Notes under the pieces: model-generated
What the model was told of the DNA's origin: nothing
The model's database searches: none
What the model saw: the letters and a program-made list of their open reading frames with translations, nothing else
Assembly (NCBI GenBank): GCA_013407085.1
Contig: JACCGJ010013769.1
Location: 28,429-92,428 of the forward strand
Length of the DNA: 64,000 nt
From: Atriophallophorus winterbourni
Lineage: Eukaryota; Platyhelminthes; Trematoda; Plagiorchiida; Microphallidae
Direction: 5' to 3'
Translations under genes and position numbers: made by a program
Shown here: piece by piece, positions 23,975 through 36,330 of the stretch
How positions within the stretch are numbered: position 1 is the first letter of the stretch
Layout of the letters: each line of letters opens with the position of its first letter

Positions 23975-26900
23975 GTCGTTGGAGTATAACCGACCGCATC
24001 TATTAAACATTTATTCCGAGTTGTAGGCTTGCTGCAGCAAACCATGTGGACACATTACTGAGGCAAATCGATTGGGTTCCGCCAAAGGTTTCTGATGCTA
24101 AATATATTCCGACCGATAGCTAAATGAAAATAAGTCGGTCTTCGAACGTGAATAGCTGACAAACGAGAACTCCACTGGCTGTTATGTTACGACAGGATGT
24201 GTTGAGTAATATTTGCCGTTGTTTGAACTAACGCGATATTGCTCTGGACAACAACAACAAACTTCAAACTAGATGTGTCCATACGAACTAATTTATCCTG
24301 GAGATAAAGTCGATCGATGTGGAAATGCTTCACTGTCCATTCGTGATGCGCAATAGAGAAGGATAATGTCACACAGACAATCTACCTAACTTTCGACGAA
24401 ATATTATTTTATGGAATGTTTTAATATTTATATCATCAATCCACCGGTGATAAATTCGGAAAGTTTTCTCATTGAATTACTTCAACCTGATCCAACGCCC
24501 CATCGCAAATTTCATTATTTTACTAGAAAAATTGTTTACACGACTCTAGGGATTTCCTCTGCAACTTCGTTGAATTTCGAACAGGTTTTGGGTATTGAAC
24601 GTCATAAAGACTTTAAATTTGTAATTATCTTGTCTTAGGATATTAACTGCAGATGATATGATTCGTTTTCATTTACGTGGTAACAAAACGCCTTCTAGTA
24701 CGTAACTATTCACAAGTGCATACTGCCGCGAGCCCAACACTTAGCATCTGAACCCATTTTCAACTGAGGAGTCGAGCAACAAGGCAATACAAGGGGTCAT
24801 TCACTTCAAGAAATTATTCGCCATTCACTTATCGGATTTCAAGACGGAACTGCTTACATCTAATGAAATCAACGCGGACATTGTTGCTAACGTTTAATCA
24901 CGGCAATTCACAGAAGGGAATACAGCAAAGCGTAACGGAATATATGCGATTTTTATTGCTAGGCTGAAAGTCACGTTTTTCGTTCACGAAATCATCACGT
25001 TTCATTAAACCGCATATTGTTCCATCCGACTAGTTATTTGATGAGGTGGCAAATTGTCACTTCTCCCTTTATCAACCCGTTGTTCACACTCATCTCCACA
25101 TGCTGGTTCACACTTTTGCGGTAGAGAAGATTGATAAGCATTGGGTTACCTCACAAACTGCCACGTACATTGAAAAAACTTTCAATGAGAAGAATGGAAA
25201 CCGTTTCAAAATGATATTTCAATCGTTCACGGATGTGAATGACAGAAAGTATAAGGCTCCGGATATACTGACCGAAGTTCTTCTACATTATTCTTTAGGA
25301 TTTGTAATAGAAGTGTCTGGTGTCAAATCCGTGGACACTTTACAAGAAATTTCAGAGGTCCCTTTGATGTAATTGCATTAGTGGTGCCTTAATTTACATT
25401 GTCGCACAACAGCTTTTGATTGAAGGAAGGACACAGGGAACTTGAATGTTGTGGAGACAAATTGATTGAGGCTGTCACAGTATTTTAAACTGTTTATGTT
25501 AATTTATTCCGGTATGCAGCTGGCTGTCACACGTGAAATGTAATCAGTGTTTACACTCCCCTTTTATTTAATGTGTACCCTTAAACTCAATAGAAAGATG
25601 GAGATTTCATCAATTGCTGAACTAACCTCCGTTTCATTTTGACCCATGGAGCTTGGACATACTCGTTTAACAAATCCATTTGATACTCAGCATGTTCGTT
25701 AACTGAACAGCAAGTTTTAAGTAAACTCCAACAGGCAAAGGAGATGTCTATTAGTTTTCTACGAAAAATATTTTGTTTTCAATTTGGTTAATCATATATA
25801 TATATATAGCTTGCTTAATGCAGATATCCGAAAGACAGCAATGGCGCAAGAAGCACGATTGACAAATAATATAAATATGAACAATCTAATATCGATGAAA
25901 CTTCATTGGGTTTAAAGACTACTTATACTTATAGCAAGAGATTCAAAATGTGCTACATAATGAATGGTTTCATTGCGGGTTTACTTTAAAGACATCCCAA
26001 GAATCTTTGTGACAAAATTAAAGGTTAATTGTGCACTTGACGAAATTCTGCCAGACATTCCGACAGATTGTACTTCGTATCCGACAATCCCTTTACTTAA
26101 GTGCTTCCTAACCAAAATTATGAGTGCTATGTAGACAAAGTAGGATGGACAACAAAGTGTAACCCACCTCTGCTAATGTATGTGAGTATGAAGCTTTGTC
26201 ACATGCGAGGCAGCAATGTTTGCAACGATTGTCATCACTGGGGCTACATCAATCACGCGGTTGGACGAACTACAAGCATGACCGAGTCAAAGTATTGTTT
26301 AGTAAATAGCCTTCATTGTTCACAACCATGGATTTATTACCAGATTGACATGGTCTACGTTGAACAAAGAGATTCTCATATGGCATCCAAAGCACCAATG
26401 AAACGACCTGATTCCAATATCTAAAACAATCTATTGTCTTAATCCACATATATATGGCAATCGATATCTGTCATGCTTTTAGCATTATTAATAACAATAA
26501 CACGAACTGTGGTATAATAAATGTAGTCTCGTTAAAGATGGAAATGAACTCAAATAAAGCGTATTTCTTGGTTAAAACACAGATAACAACTTCCAGCAGT
26601 AATTGTTATAAATATCTTCCTGCTTTTATATGTAAAATGTGACTAGGAGATGGTAGCCCAACTTGATATTCTATTCTAACGGTAGTCTTTACGTGTCTGA
26701 CTTACATTATTCGAAAAATGATTTGGTCTGTACGAACGAATCAAATTGCAATATGCCTTACAGAATATCTTCTGAATCTTGTGATTATTAACCCACTGTA
26801 ATCGAGAGCTTTGCGTTTTATATCATACATTATTCCAATGAAGGGGCAATCACACAATTTAACCAAAGCGCATGATCATGGCATGAACAATCAGAAGCAA

Positions 26901-27094
26901 AGATTTTATTTTACTAATTTCTGAAATATATTCACATAAGATTAATAAAGTAATTGCTCGGAATTGATAAATATTTGTCTACAATGAAATAATCGGAAAA
27001 GAAAGGGTAAGATGGGAAAATAAATGTGCATTCTTCCTGAATATCACCACTTGCTCGATAGACGGTTGAATATGGTTGAAACACAAAAGGATTA
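23975..27094. other. Spacer between the SINE-like copy and HES-B
   Basis: No defensible gene. Two open frames were inspected (25046-25372 and 26101-26424); both start at GTG and have no recognisable domain. A (TA)n run lies near 25793-25807. On the minus strand an AATAAA signal for HES-B is possible at 26910-26905, about 190 nt past its stop. Confidence 0.35.
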
Positions 27095-28664
27095 TCACAA
27101 ATAGGGTCTCCAAAGTTCGTTTTGTTTTACCCTGTCCGAAGGGAACGCAGATCGGTTTGTACACTGTGGACCGGAATGTTCTACAACGAGCGAATTGTGG
27201 AACGAGGAAGGTTCCCGGGGAATTCGATGTCTCGGCTTCATCGGCCTCGATCCGCATTCGAAGGATCCATCATGGAATGAATCCAAATGGCCTGAACATG
27301 ATAAAAACGGACGTTGGGCGGATGGCGTACTAGCCTCCTGGTTGTCTTCAATAATGCAGACTCCGCTATCGGGTGAACAAAGGTACGTTTTTTCATCTAA
27401 ACAACTTCTATTTGTGTGAATTTCATCTCCATTCAATGTAGCAAATGCAGTTTCCTCTCCACTATCATCTCGTACCAAAGTAACACTTTCACTGTCATGA
27501 TGGTGGCCGATGCAAGTGGTGTTCGCAAGACACTTTGTGAAAGTATCGAATGCGCGTTCAGGAGTCTTGTCTGAAAGTATTTGATGTAACCTGGCACGGA
27601 GATCTGAAAAGAGGATAACTGGCCCGATAGATCACAGTGGTACAAAATTAAAACGAATCAAAACAGATCACAGGGATCAATCGAATAATAGTAATTCGAA
27701 CGCATGTATTTTTCACCGTAATCGACAGCACTTACTTGCATTATTTTCTACGATTTTCAAGATTCCCTCGAGCACGATGAAGCAAGTGTTCAAAATGTCC
27801 GATTTCTCTGCACCTGGGTGGGGCTGCAATGAAAATTACGGTGTGTTTAGTATTGAACGGACAATACTAGCAAAACTTTAATGAATAGAACTTATTAGAA
27901 TTTTCTGTCAGGTGCATGAATATATACTAAACATATGGACTAGGTCCTGTTGAAGAAAAGTTGGTATAAAGCAAGATACTGAAGGTTATAAGCAATTCGC
28001 CACGTGGATGTAGCTCTACACATTACCGCGAATTGAAGTCTTATTATATTCTTTAAGCACCTTAACCACGTTTCTGCGTGCTTTATTAGGATAAACACGG
28101 GTGGCTCGTAAGTCCCCTGGTTTCCTTATTTCTGTAAACGGAATTCTTTCGTGCTTGTGGGACAGTTGAGTACTACAACACAGTATCGATCTAACTGCGG
28201 TCTTGGAAGTTTTTGATCTTCGGAAGATGAATTGCACTCACCGTTAGGCCGACAATATGCGTGGCTATCGTGTACAGCGCGTTCATCTTTTCCGAAATCC
28301 TTGCCCGGCGCCGCCGCTCCATGTTTTGCTTTTTCAACTGAAATTAGTAGAAAGGCGCGATTTATCATCACTGACACTAAGCGATATTCTAAAACATTAT
28401 ATATTTTGTATTATTTAAACGTTCTGTTATTTATTGTAACTGTAGTTTTGACGGTAATTTCCCAAATAATTTGAAATAATAATGGAAAATAAAAGAACTT
28501 ACTCGACGTATATTATTCCGTGGTTTATGAGACGTAGGATGAAGTCCAGATCTAAGCGTAGCTTTCTGACCTGGGACGACTAGTGTCGAATTCTTCCAAT
28601 TTGATGAACTAGTAAGAATCGGAGCATGCGTCTTTAGGGAAAATGAGCCGCACGTGGTCATCAT
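27095..28664 (-). CDS. HES-B: HES-like bHLH transcriptional repressor ending in WRPYL
   Basis: Exons are 28664-28503, 28337-28242, 27823-27736 and 27603-27095, with GT-AG borders and phases 0, 0, 1; the protein is 284 aa. I start at the ATG pair 28664/28661 because the ATG at 28673 sits only about 27 nt from the TATA box. Exon 1 has diverged from HES-A and HES-C (ends S-H-K-P-R-N-N-I-R-R). Exon 2 gives QNMERRRRARISEKMNAL, the most HES-like basic region of the three because it keeps the Arg after Ala; the HES proline is still Gln. Exon 3 has E-K-S-D-I-L for helix 2. The last exon begins N-L-R-A-R-L, has a His-rich patch, and ends E-L-W-R-P-Y-L. A nuclear Groucho-recruiting repressor is inferred. 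It lies 5.7 kb upstream of HES-A on the same strand, in tandem. Confidence 0.9.
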
Positions 28665-28692
28665 TTTGTACATCGAAGTTATCCCAGTCGGG

Positions 28693-28849
28693 TTTATATA
28701 GCTAATCGACACGGCAATGAGGGGGGCGTGACCAATAGGCGAACCAATGGAAAGTCACGTGCTAGGAAGAGGATGAACGCTTGGCGCAAAGGGGAAATCG
28801 GGCAGTTCACACATGAATGTGAGAAATCCATCGCCCACCCCTCCACGTG
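28693..28849 (-). promoter_or_regulatory. HES-B promoter: TATA box, paired CCAAT boxes and E-boxes
   Basis: A consensus TATATAAA reads on the coding strand at 28700-28693. CCAAT motifs (in plus-strand orientation) lie at 28732-28736 and 28744-28748, and CACGTG E-boxes at 28756-28761 and 28844-28849. Another CACGTG lies inside exon 1 at 28651-28656. ATGAACGCTTGGCG at 28773-28786 differs by one base from the same motif before HES-A. The TATA position implies a very short 5' leader. Confidence 0.6.
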
Positions 28850-29374
28850 TTCCTTATCGAAACTTTGTTCTCCCAACGTTGGGAAATATACTAAGTTTTA
28901 AATGAACCGATGCGAATTGACATAGAACTATTTGAAAGCTTGCTGCATTTTAGTTTATGCACAGTTGCTTATGTAATAATTAATAATCCGTTAGATTCAG
29001 TTTAGCCAATGCGATGCCTTTTGATCGATTGATTGATCAGAACTCACCCAAGCATAGTTGCTCAATGTTGAGTTTGCACATATCATGCTATTGAACCAAT
29101 ATTACAAAATGGTAAGGATTTGTCTAACAAAATAAGAAAAATGAGATATCACAATGACGTAGGCAGATTTAAAGCAATTCTTCCTAGCTGTTTCCCCACT
29201 GGATGTAAACCTACCTTCGATCACACTTATCATAAAGGCGACTATGGATGAAAAAATATAGCAATATGTATAGTGAGACAATTAGATATCAAGTTAGTAA
29301 AATCATGCTGACATGAACCCAGTTGCTTTTTGTAAAGAACAAATAATGACCATGAACAAAATAGCTCATTTGCA
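28850..29374. other. Upstream flank of HES-B
   Basis: AT-rich sequence with no recognised gene or repeat. Confidence 0.3.
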
Positions 29375-29680
29375 CGCATTTCCGTCACACAAGTTGCGCT
29401 TGTATGCCACCTCTAAGCGCAACTCATTTACCATTTTTCCACTGTTTCAAGCGCATACGGATCCTGATCCTACTGTCCCAAACTGATGAGTGCAAACCGA
29501 GCACAAAACCGGTTGGGGGTGTATGTGTGTGTGAGTGATGAAGATGCATGTAAATTAGCTAGTTTGTTCATGCTCATGGGTTAAAAACCTAACTACATGA
29601 GTGTGAGCTCATGTGATTGAACAGGCTGGTCGTACCAATATTATCCAATGGTGGTATACAAGCGCAATTTGTTTAACAGC
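29375..29680 (+). repeat. Satellite-like repeat, copy related to 1600-1885
   Basis: Contains CCACTGTTTCAAGCGCATACG, GGATCCTGATCCTACTGTCC, GAGCACAAAACCGG and, further on, CATGTGATTGAACAGGCTGG. The same blocks occur at 1690-1885 in rearranged order, so both belong to one subfamily. Confidence 0.7.
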
Positions 29681-30339
29681 TAATGAGCTTTCGTCCGTGA
29701 TTTATGAAGTGTGAATTGGTGACTGTCGCAGTCACACGTCTGTCAATGTTTCTAGGTGTGGACATTCAAGTTACACACAAACTGTTAGACGGATTATGTC
29801 ATCAATAGTTCACAGTTTTGAATAACCTACACGATAGTCACACTATGATCATTATTCAATCAAACAATGAAATTTATGCGAAGTCACATGCTGTACATGC
29901 TGACCAATTCACACATGGACACTGTATACTGACCTATTCATTGAAATCCCGATCCAGCAATCCATACTCTCGAATGATCGGAGTTGCACTGGCTCTTCTG
30001 AACGTGCAAATTGAAGAACATTTTAAGCTCGTACTCCGAATATGGATGCCTTTCGGTGGCTGTATCTGATTTGAATGTGAGACTAACAATTCAAATCTTT
30101 TCATAAAATATTTATCAGTATAACTTGTTCATTATTCTCTTTGCTATATTCGGTGGATAAAATTTCGTGCAAACTATAAGGTGGCTTCTCGAATTCTTCT
30201 CTTCTCAACACAAGTCCACAGATATTTTTATGTCAAAATGATTGGGTTTTTTATCTGTCAACCATAGGAAATTGCGTTCGGCTGAGCGAAAATTGTCATC
30301 TTCCTAGCTCTCGAGTGTATTGGTACAACAGATCACAGC

Positions 30340-30920
30340 TTTGGACAATTTCAAGCCTATTGAATACTCTTTGTGGTTCTGTATTTGAACATCGTTTTAC
30401 TTTGTAAGAACCCAATTTAACAACACTGTTACGAATCTCACTGAATGTAAGATAAACCGTTCAAATAAATTTATTCCAACACACGTTTAAAAATGCTTGT
30501 ATTTTTGTACACTTTTACCCATTTTGGTTTTACTGAATTGTTTGTGTTGGTCAGTTTTCGGTTTTATCTTTTTTGGGACACCTGATTGTCATCGTCACTG
30601 TTGAGCATTCGACTTTTTGGATTTATTGTGAAGCAGAAGAATTAAGGTTTGTGTTTTTCTTGCATAATTGTTGTGTTTCAGTAGTACCGTGCACATCTTG
30701 TCAATATTTTGGTGGGCTTGGACGCGTAACTCAACAGTTTGATAGACATAAAGGTGTTTATTTCGTGACTGAAATTTTTGACGTTGGATTCGATTTTCTC
30801 CCGACTGAAGTGTCGGTTAGACTGAACCTCATTTTACTGGCTCCGCTTGATGATGACAAACAACTATTGGCGTGTAAGCGTGGAGGATGTGAGCTCAACA
30901 CTACATTGGATCCATTATCG
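30340..30920 (+). repeat. Satellite-like repeat, two separated fragments
   Basis: Fragment 30340-30430 carries CTTTGTGGTTCTGTATTTGAACATCG-type sequence. Fragment 30820-30915 carries TGATGATGACAAACAACTATTGG and GGATGTGAGCTCAACAC, a diverged core. The 124-codon open frame across the second fragment (30573-30947) is therefore repeat sequence, not a gene. Confidence 0.6.
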
Positions 30921-30949
30921 ATTTCAAGGTCAGATGGACTGGAATAAAA

Positions 30950-32330
30950 TGAACGACTTAAATATCCGCGGTTGCTGTTTAGAATACAAGTTGATAATAA
31001 ACGACGACTGATTCGAGAGATATCGATCGCCGTGGGTCAAACATGCAGCTTGAGTGCAAACTGGTTTTTTATAAAAGACGCCACTATTGTTGCATCATTT
31101 AATAAAGAGATCAACAGAAGATCAATTGGGAGATGATGTTCATTTATAGAATATTCGCGAAATTGGTTCTTCTCTAACAAGCTGAATTTCGTAGCAATCA
31201 AGACCAAACTAATAAAACAGGTGTGATCAAATTCTTGTATTACTTTTTATAATGTATTCCTCATCATTTATTCCTTAATTTCTCGACAATCGCTCCCGAT
31301 TCGTGATAAAATCGGAGCATTCCGACTGTTAGTTCAACCGTTTAAGCCACATGAATCGTCACATTCACGCTCTCCATTGATATTCTACTCAAATCAACAC
31401 AATCGAGAAATCATTCGATCATTCTGGCACGTTCATGCAGATCGTCACTTGTAAAAGTTTCGGTGGATTAGCAAACGGATTAAGGGGTCTGAACTGCGGG
31501 TTTCGAAGGGATAACAGGGGAAAAAATTTTGCGATTCGAGATTTGCGGCGAGTGCTGGTGGATTACCTACAGGTTTTTAAAGCGATCGTTTAAATGCGTG
31601 AACAAGTATAGGAGGTTAAACTTCTATATCGTATAATTCACTGCTTATCGAGGTTTTCGCTATGCTATTGCTGAAGTAACATAGTAGAGACATTCACTTT
31701 CTTATTCATTACAACTGATGGAGTTGTGACATGCATAAAACCAATCTAACCAATAAAGTTATTAGAATTTTGTTGCATAAACTAAAAAACGAAACTAATT
31801 TTCTATTATTCAATATTATTAGTTCATATTCCTATTCATCATAAACTTAGTTCTCGCTTAGTCATATGAAGTTGAGATGTTTGCGTGCAACGGGTATGTG
31901 GCAAGGAAATACTTGGCACTATAAATTGCTAATTAGATATGCGAGCAAAGCTTTAGAATATCGTTTATGCGTTGCAAACGGGCCTGGGCTAAACCGCGAT
32001 TAGGGGCCACGTTTGGCAAAGTCCCTTGAATTACTGACTTAATCCCAGGTCGCGCGACCTGACACTCCATCGCGCTTCGTGGGTCGCCTGTAGATGTTTT
32101 CATTCTCAGCCATTGTTGAGGTTACGTCGAATTTTCGGTTTGCTTAGCTGAAAATGAAGGGGTTGTTTTGTTAGTCCCACACTCATCCCTCCTCTTATCA
32201 TGGACTTTGGACACATACAATATCGATTATGGATATATATCCAGTTACAGAACGATTTTAGCCCAACATAATTCTCGGATGTGGAATAAGATTACCAGTA
32301 GTGCTTTCTGTTACTAGGACCTAGTAAAAT
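30950..32330. other. Intergenic DNA
   Basis: No gene recognised. A GC-richer patch at about 31980-32100 contains GCGATTAGGGGCCACG, faintly like the middle of family R6, but the match is too short to call. Confidence 0.3.
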
Positions 32331-32521
32331 GTGACCACCCTCTGGACCTCACCATGGTGGTGGAAAACGTGCTAGCGGTCATTGTGAAGTTGTGATAACA
32401 TGTAAAGGAAACCACTGTTAAAATGTGAGAACCAGTTATTTTTTTGCATTCGTTATTACGAAAGTGATTGTCGAATACGAGCTGAAGTTGTAAACATTTT
32501 ATGGTTGCTTCTCTGGTTCAG

Positions 32522-33430
32522 GATGTGGAAGAACTAGACATTTCTCCTGTTGGAGAGGTTGTTTACTATGATGAGAACAGAGAATATGCATTTCGCTTCG
32601 TAGGTGGTGTGTTGGTGAGTAGCTTTGAAAACCCCAGAAATCACATACACACAAAGCAGTTCGAATTACTTGTACATGATAGATAACGTGAAAACCCAAT
32701 CTGGCAGCGGTATGCGAAAATAATTATCACTTTAAAATGAGAGTGGATATTAACCGTTTACAATGGGTACCCAATATTATGACCTGGGTAGTCTCACGCT
32801 ATTATTCTGTGGTTTTTATATGTGGCTCATTGTTAAAACCACCTCAGCCATTGTAAATTTTCTGTATGAACAAGGCTGGCCAAAAAATGGATTGCTGTTA
32901 GGTTGACCAACGAATTGCATGCTTTGATCAAAGCTAGACTTGACATCTGATCCATCGTATACAAATGCTGTCATGGATTGTGAGTTACTATGCTCTATTC
33001 ATACAGCATTATATTACCGAGTCATAGGTAACACAAGCTAATAATCATTTGCAATAAAAAGCCTCATGCTATCCATCCGTACAATTTTATCAAGTCTATC
33101 CCAAATAGATGTCAATCTCAGCACTACTCATTTTAAACCTTCTTTGTGTAAATTTGCAGAAACCAAAGGTCACGGTTTTGAGCAATTTTCATCACGACGG
33201 GTTGGAAACGGATGGAAGGGATACACCGTTAATCGTATCAGTAGATCACGGTGTTTGATACAATTTTTGCGATGAAATTTACATTATTTGTATTTCACGG
33301 ATTTTCTAACCGGGTTGAAAAGTTATTTGCAGTAGCAGTGACTATTGCGAATCTAATCGATACAAAATTAAGAAAGTTAGAGGTCTTCTCACGTTCAAGA
33401 GTTATCAGCTTGACGCCTTTCATACACTAA
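32522..33430 (+). CDS. Candidate small unrecognised gene, three exons (tentative)
   Basis: Block 1, 32522-32614, follows TCTCTGGTTCAG and stops at a consensus GTGAGT donor. It reads D-V-E-E-L-D-I-S-P-V-G-E-V-V-Y-Y-D, 31 codons, phase 0. Block 2, 33160-33250, follows AAATTTGCAG and reads K-P-K-V-T-V-L-S-N-F-H-H-D-G, ending at a GTGTTT donor in phase 1. Block 3, 33333-33430, follows TTATTTGCAG, continues in frame and stops at TAA 33428-33430. An upstream start exon might be the ATG in CACCATGGTGG near 32353, with a GTGAAG donor. The phases agree across all joins, but I recognise no family. Block 3 is open in a second frame too, and the opposite strand is open over block 1. Treat as a prediction. 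Confidence 0.3.
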
Positions 33431-36072
33431 ATTCAGGGAATTAGCCTAGTTGTTGTAAGGTTTGATAAGCACCCCATATGACTCCTAAACTGTGAACAAG
33501 CCTTACTCGGCATTTGGAGTGTTCACACATCAGCCTGTCACCGCTGGACTCCCCTTTCACACTCAATGTTCGCCCCTCCCCCATTTTAGCGCCTGACCTG
33601 CATGTGATTGGTTCGCTGCTTGCTGGTGGAACGAAAGTTGGCATGGGTTACATACCGACCCACGTTCTGTGAACATTCGAGCGTCATAAAACGATCACAA
33701 TGGATGAAAGCCGCGTGAAGATGAGCTTCAATTAACGTAGTTAATACGTCTTCAGTTACCAATAATGTTATATCAGTCAATCCAGCTGGGAATGTGATCC
33801 GAAAATATGTACGTCATCTCATGCGTCGTAAACACTGGGATATTGTACGACGTAACAGCGACATTTTATCTCCTGTAATCGACATGGTTAATTTCAAAGA
33901 ATTAAATAAAATTCCAAACTTATATATACATGTATACATAAAGAGGTTAGCGTCAGGAATGTTTGAACACTAAGATAATAAGAATAGGATATGATGAACA
34001 GAATTACGTGAATCAAAGTGTGTCCAACTCCTTGCGTCAGCAGCAAAGAATCTCGCAACGCCGTGGATGTTAAACGAGCATCATCTTTCTGTGGGTGGCC
34101 ATGCGTGATAAACTTCCAGTGCATAACGAAGACACGTGAAATGTAGTAGTGGCTAGCTTGGCTTTCACCGTTACTTTTATGTATTGATCAAGAAAAGTAG
34201 CTCAGTGTTTAGGATGTTTGGTGCACCAGTTGAGTGGACTCGTTATCAAGATGTTTGGTTGCACTTTTGATTGTACGTCTCATTTAGTTAGAGGTGTTAC
34301 TGCTGTTTGAGTGCTCAAAAGGATTTGAATCTCAATAATCTTTGTAATTCGCATTCAAGATACTTGGTTAGTTAAATGTGGTAGTTACCGAAGTTAATGT
34401 CTCTTAAATTAATTAGTAAAATTTAATTCATCAAAGTCAGTGTTGCCCAGATGGGAAAGGCATCTGTCTATATCTTATTTGTATGAAACAGTAACCGCCA
34501 ACGAAACGGTTTTGGATATTGTGCCCTTTCTCCCAATGGTTATCATTTATAAACATCTGGTGAGTATGGCTACTTGTATCTCATTAGCTCGATTCTGATG
34601 AATGCTGGATTCGTTTCAAGTCTCGAAAGTGATTAAAACGTTCAGTTTTGAAGTTAGAAGACTAGAAACTATAACTGGGGAGAGTATGCAGGTTATAATC
34701 TTTAGTAATAGTCAAATACGTGTTAGACAAAAGATTACTTTCTAAAGATATGATCCCTAGGATAAACCACGTGACTGTTCGACATCCATTAAAACCAAAG
34801 TTGAGCCGAGGCGTAGCTTATTCCAAGAAATATCGCAAGTAATTGTCAATTGATTGGAATAGAAAAGGTTATACTTTGATGCCACTGTTGCATAGGGTTC
34901 GTGAGCAACACGTTATTATGATTGGAATAGAATTTGAAGCGAGCATGCAAACTTAAAGACCAGTTTCGATGCGTGCGTAAGTAATATTTAATCACATATT
35001 TCTCCAAATAGTTAACCTTGACCCCGTTAGTTATGCACTTTTACAAACCAGAGTCACCGTGTCAGCCGGCCTTGACCGTGTCCATTTTTACCGTATTGAC
35101 ATGAAGGCGCACTGTGTTACACAAATCAACCACTGATCCTCATCTTGCCTACGTGATTTGGGACCGTTTAAGCTCACATGATTCGATCAATGTATCATAA
35201 TTACGGGCCAGTAGCTGATATTGAAATGTTAATTCCTTATTACAACCTTATGAATTGACAGAGAAACTTGCAGATGTGATTGAATCGCTTACGACGATAT
35301 ATCCCCTTTGTAGTGCCCGGGAAACTTTTGTAAGCTTGGTCTTGTTCTATCGGTACTTAGAACCACTGGCAACGCCCCTCTTCAAATCCGTTGATTGGTT
35401 TTTTTGTCAATCGGTGAGTCTAATTCATTTTGTTAAGGAATATGTTGTCATTATTCTCAGCAATCGTCTATCTCCCACAGGAACCATTTCCATTTCGACA
35501 CCGATTTTAATTGCGTTTATATTTCAATTCAATATGGATGCAATTGTCAATATATAAAAAACCTGCTTCAAGAGACAATTCCAGGAGATTTCAACGTTTG
35601 TATCCGACAGTTTGGTTATATCCAACCCGCTTGAATAGCAACACCTGCACGTTGAACGGTGTTTGAGTCCACATTCAGGTTGCGAGAATTTACTTTTGCC
35701 AATACGTCAGAGAATGTACAAAAAGATTCGAAATTTCAGCTCTACGTTAAAGCTTGTTAAATAAATGGCACATAATAATGGAGATGACAATCAAACAATC
35801 AAAATATCAGCCACACATATGATTCCATATTAATTGCCGTGGAGATTCATTATCAGTTTAGCTATGGCTGTTTGAGTGTTTGGTTCTTTTTGGGTAACAT
35901 GATTATGATATCGATCGGATGGAGAAAGCTTGGACATTTTGATTCTCGACAATCTACGAACTAAAAGAAGATTTAAAGTTTTCATGTAATTCTCTCGGTG
36001 AATTACAACGAGGGATCGGGTAATTTTTTTCAAAGCGAAATTAACTGGTCAATGTCATTATTAGAGTCTATA
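33431..36072. other. Intergenic DNA
   Basis: No gene or defined repeat. Open frames such as 35255-35557 are hydrophobic and AT-rich and lack recognisable domains. At about 34865-34905 a short string (ATACTTTGATGCCACTGTTG) recalls one end of the satellite-like monomer in inverse orientation. Confidence 0.3.
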
Positions 36073-36330
36073 TGGATTAGTTGACCACATCCCCCTGAGT
36101 AATTAAAGGTTCGATTCAACTATGATCACACGGTAACCGACCGTTAATGTTAATGACCCTAGCAACCACGTGGGATATGGGTTGAATCTGAGGAAGTTAC
36201 GGGAGGAAAGTTGAGAGAAGAGCCCAATTCACACGCAACCCTCGTAGCGTCCCGATCCTTACTCGTTAATGAACACCTCTCGGATTATGGGTTGTGAGAT
36301 GGGCGGGGTTGCGATGTCCTAGTGACCAGC
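36073..36330 (+). repeat. SINE-like repeat (family R2), copy 2
   Basis: Best-preserved copy. It begins GGATTAGTTGACCACATC. The B-box-like GGTTCGATTCA lies at 36108-36118 (10 of 11 consensus positions), followed by CCTAGCAACCACGTGGG and GGATTATGGGTTGTGAGATG, and it ends near CCTAGTGACCAGC. It is 258 bp long, a normal SINE length. Confidence 0.75.

Noticed and set aside
25046..25372. A 108-codon open frame between HES-A and HES-B
   Set aside because: GTG start, no recognisable domain, no paired splice signals, and no paralogue in the window.
26101..26424. A Cys-containing 107-codon open frame
   Set aside because: GTG start, and the cysteines follow no known spacing; treated as chance.
28665..28712. 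Upstream extension of HES-B exon 1 to 28712
   Set aside because: That frame begins at GTG, and the TATA box lies inside it; the ATGs at 28664/28661 fit the promoter better.
30573..30947. A 124-codon open frame
   Set aside because: Its right half is a diverged copy of the satellite-like repeat, so it is not an independent gene.
36108..36118. A possible tRNA gene at the GGTTCGATTCA motif
   Set aside because: No cloverleaf can be formed around it and the A box is poor; it recurs in three repeat copies, so a SINE-like element explains it better.
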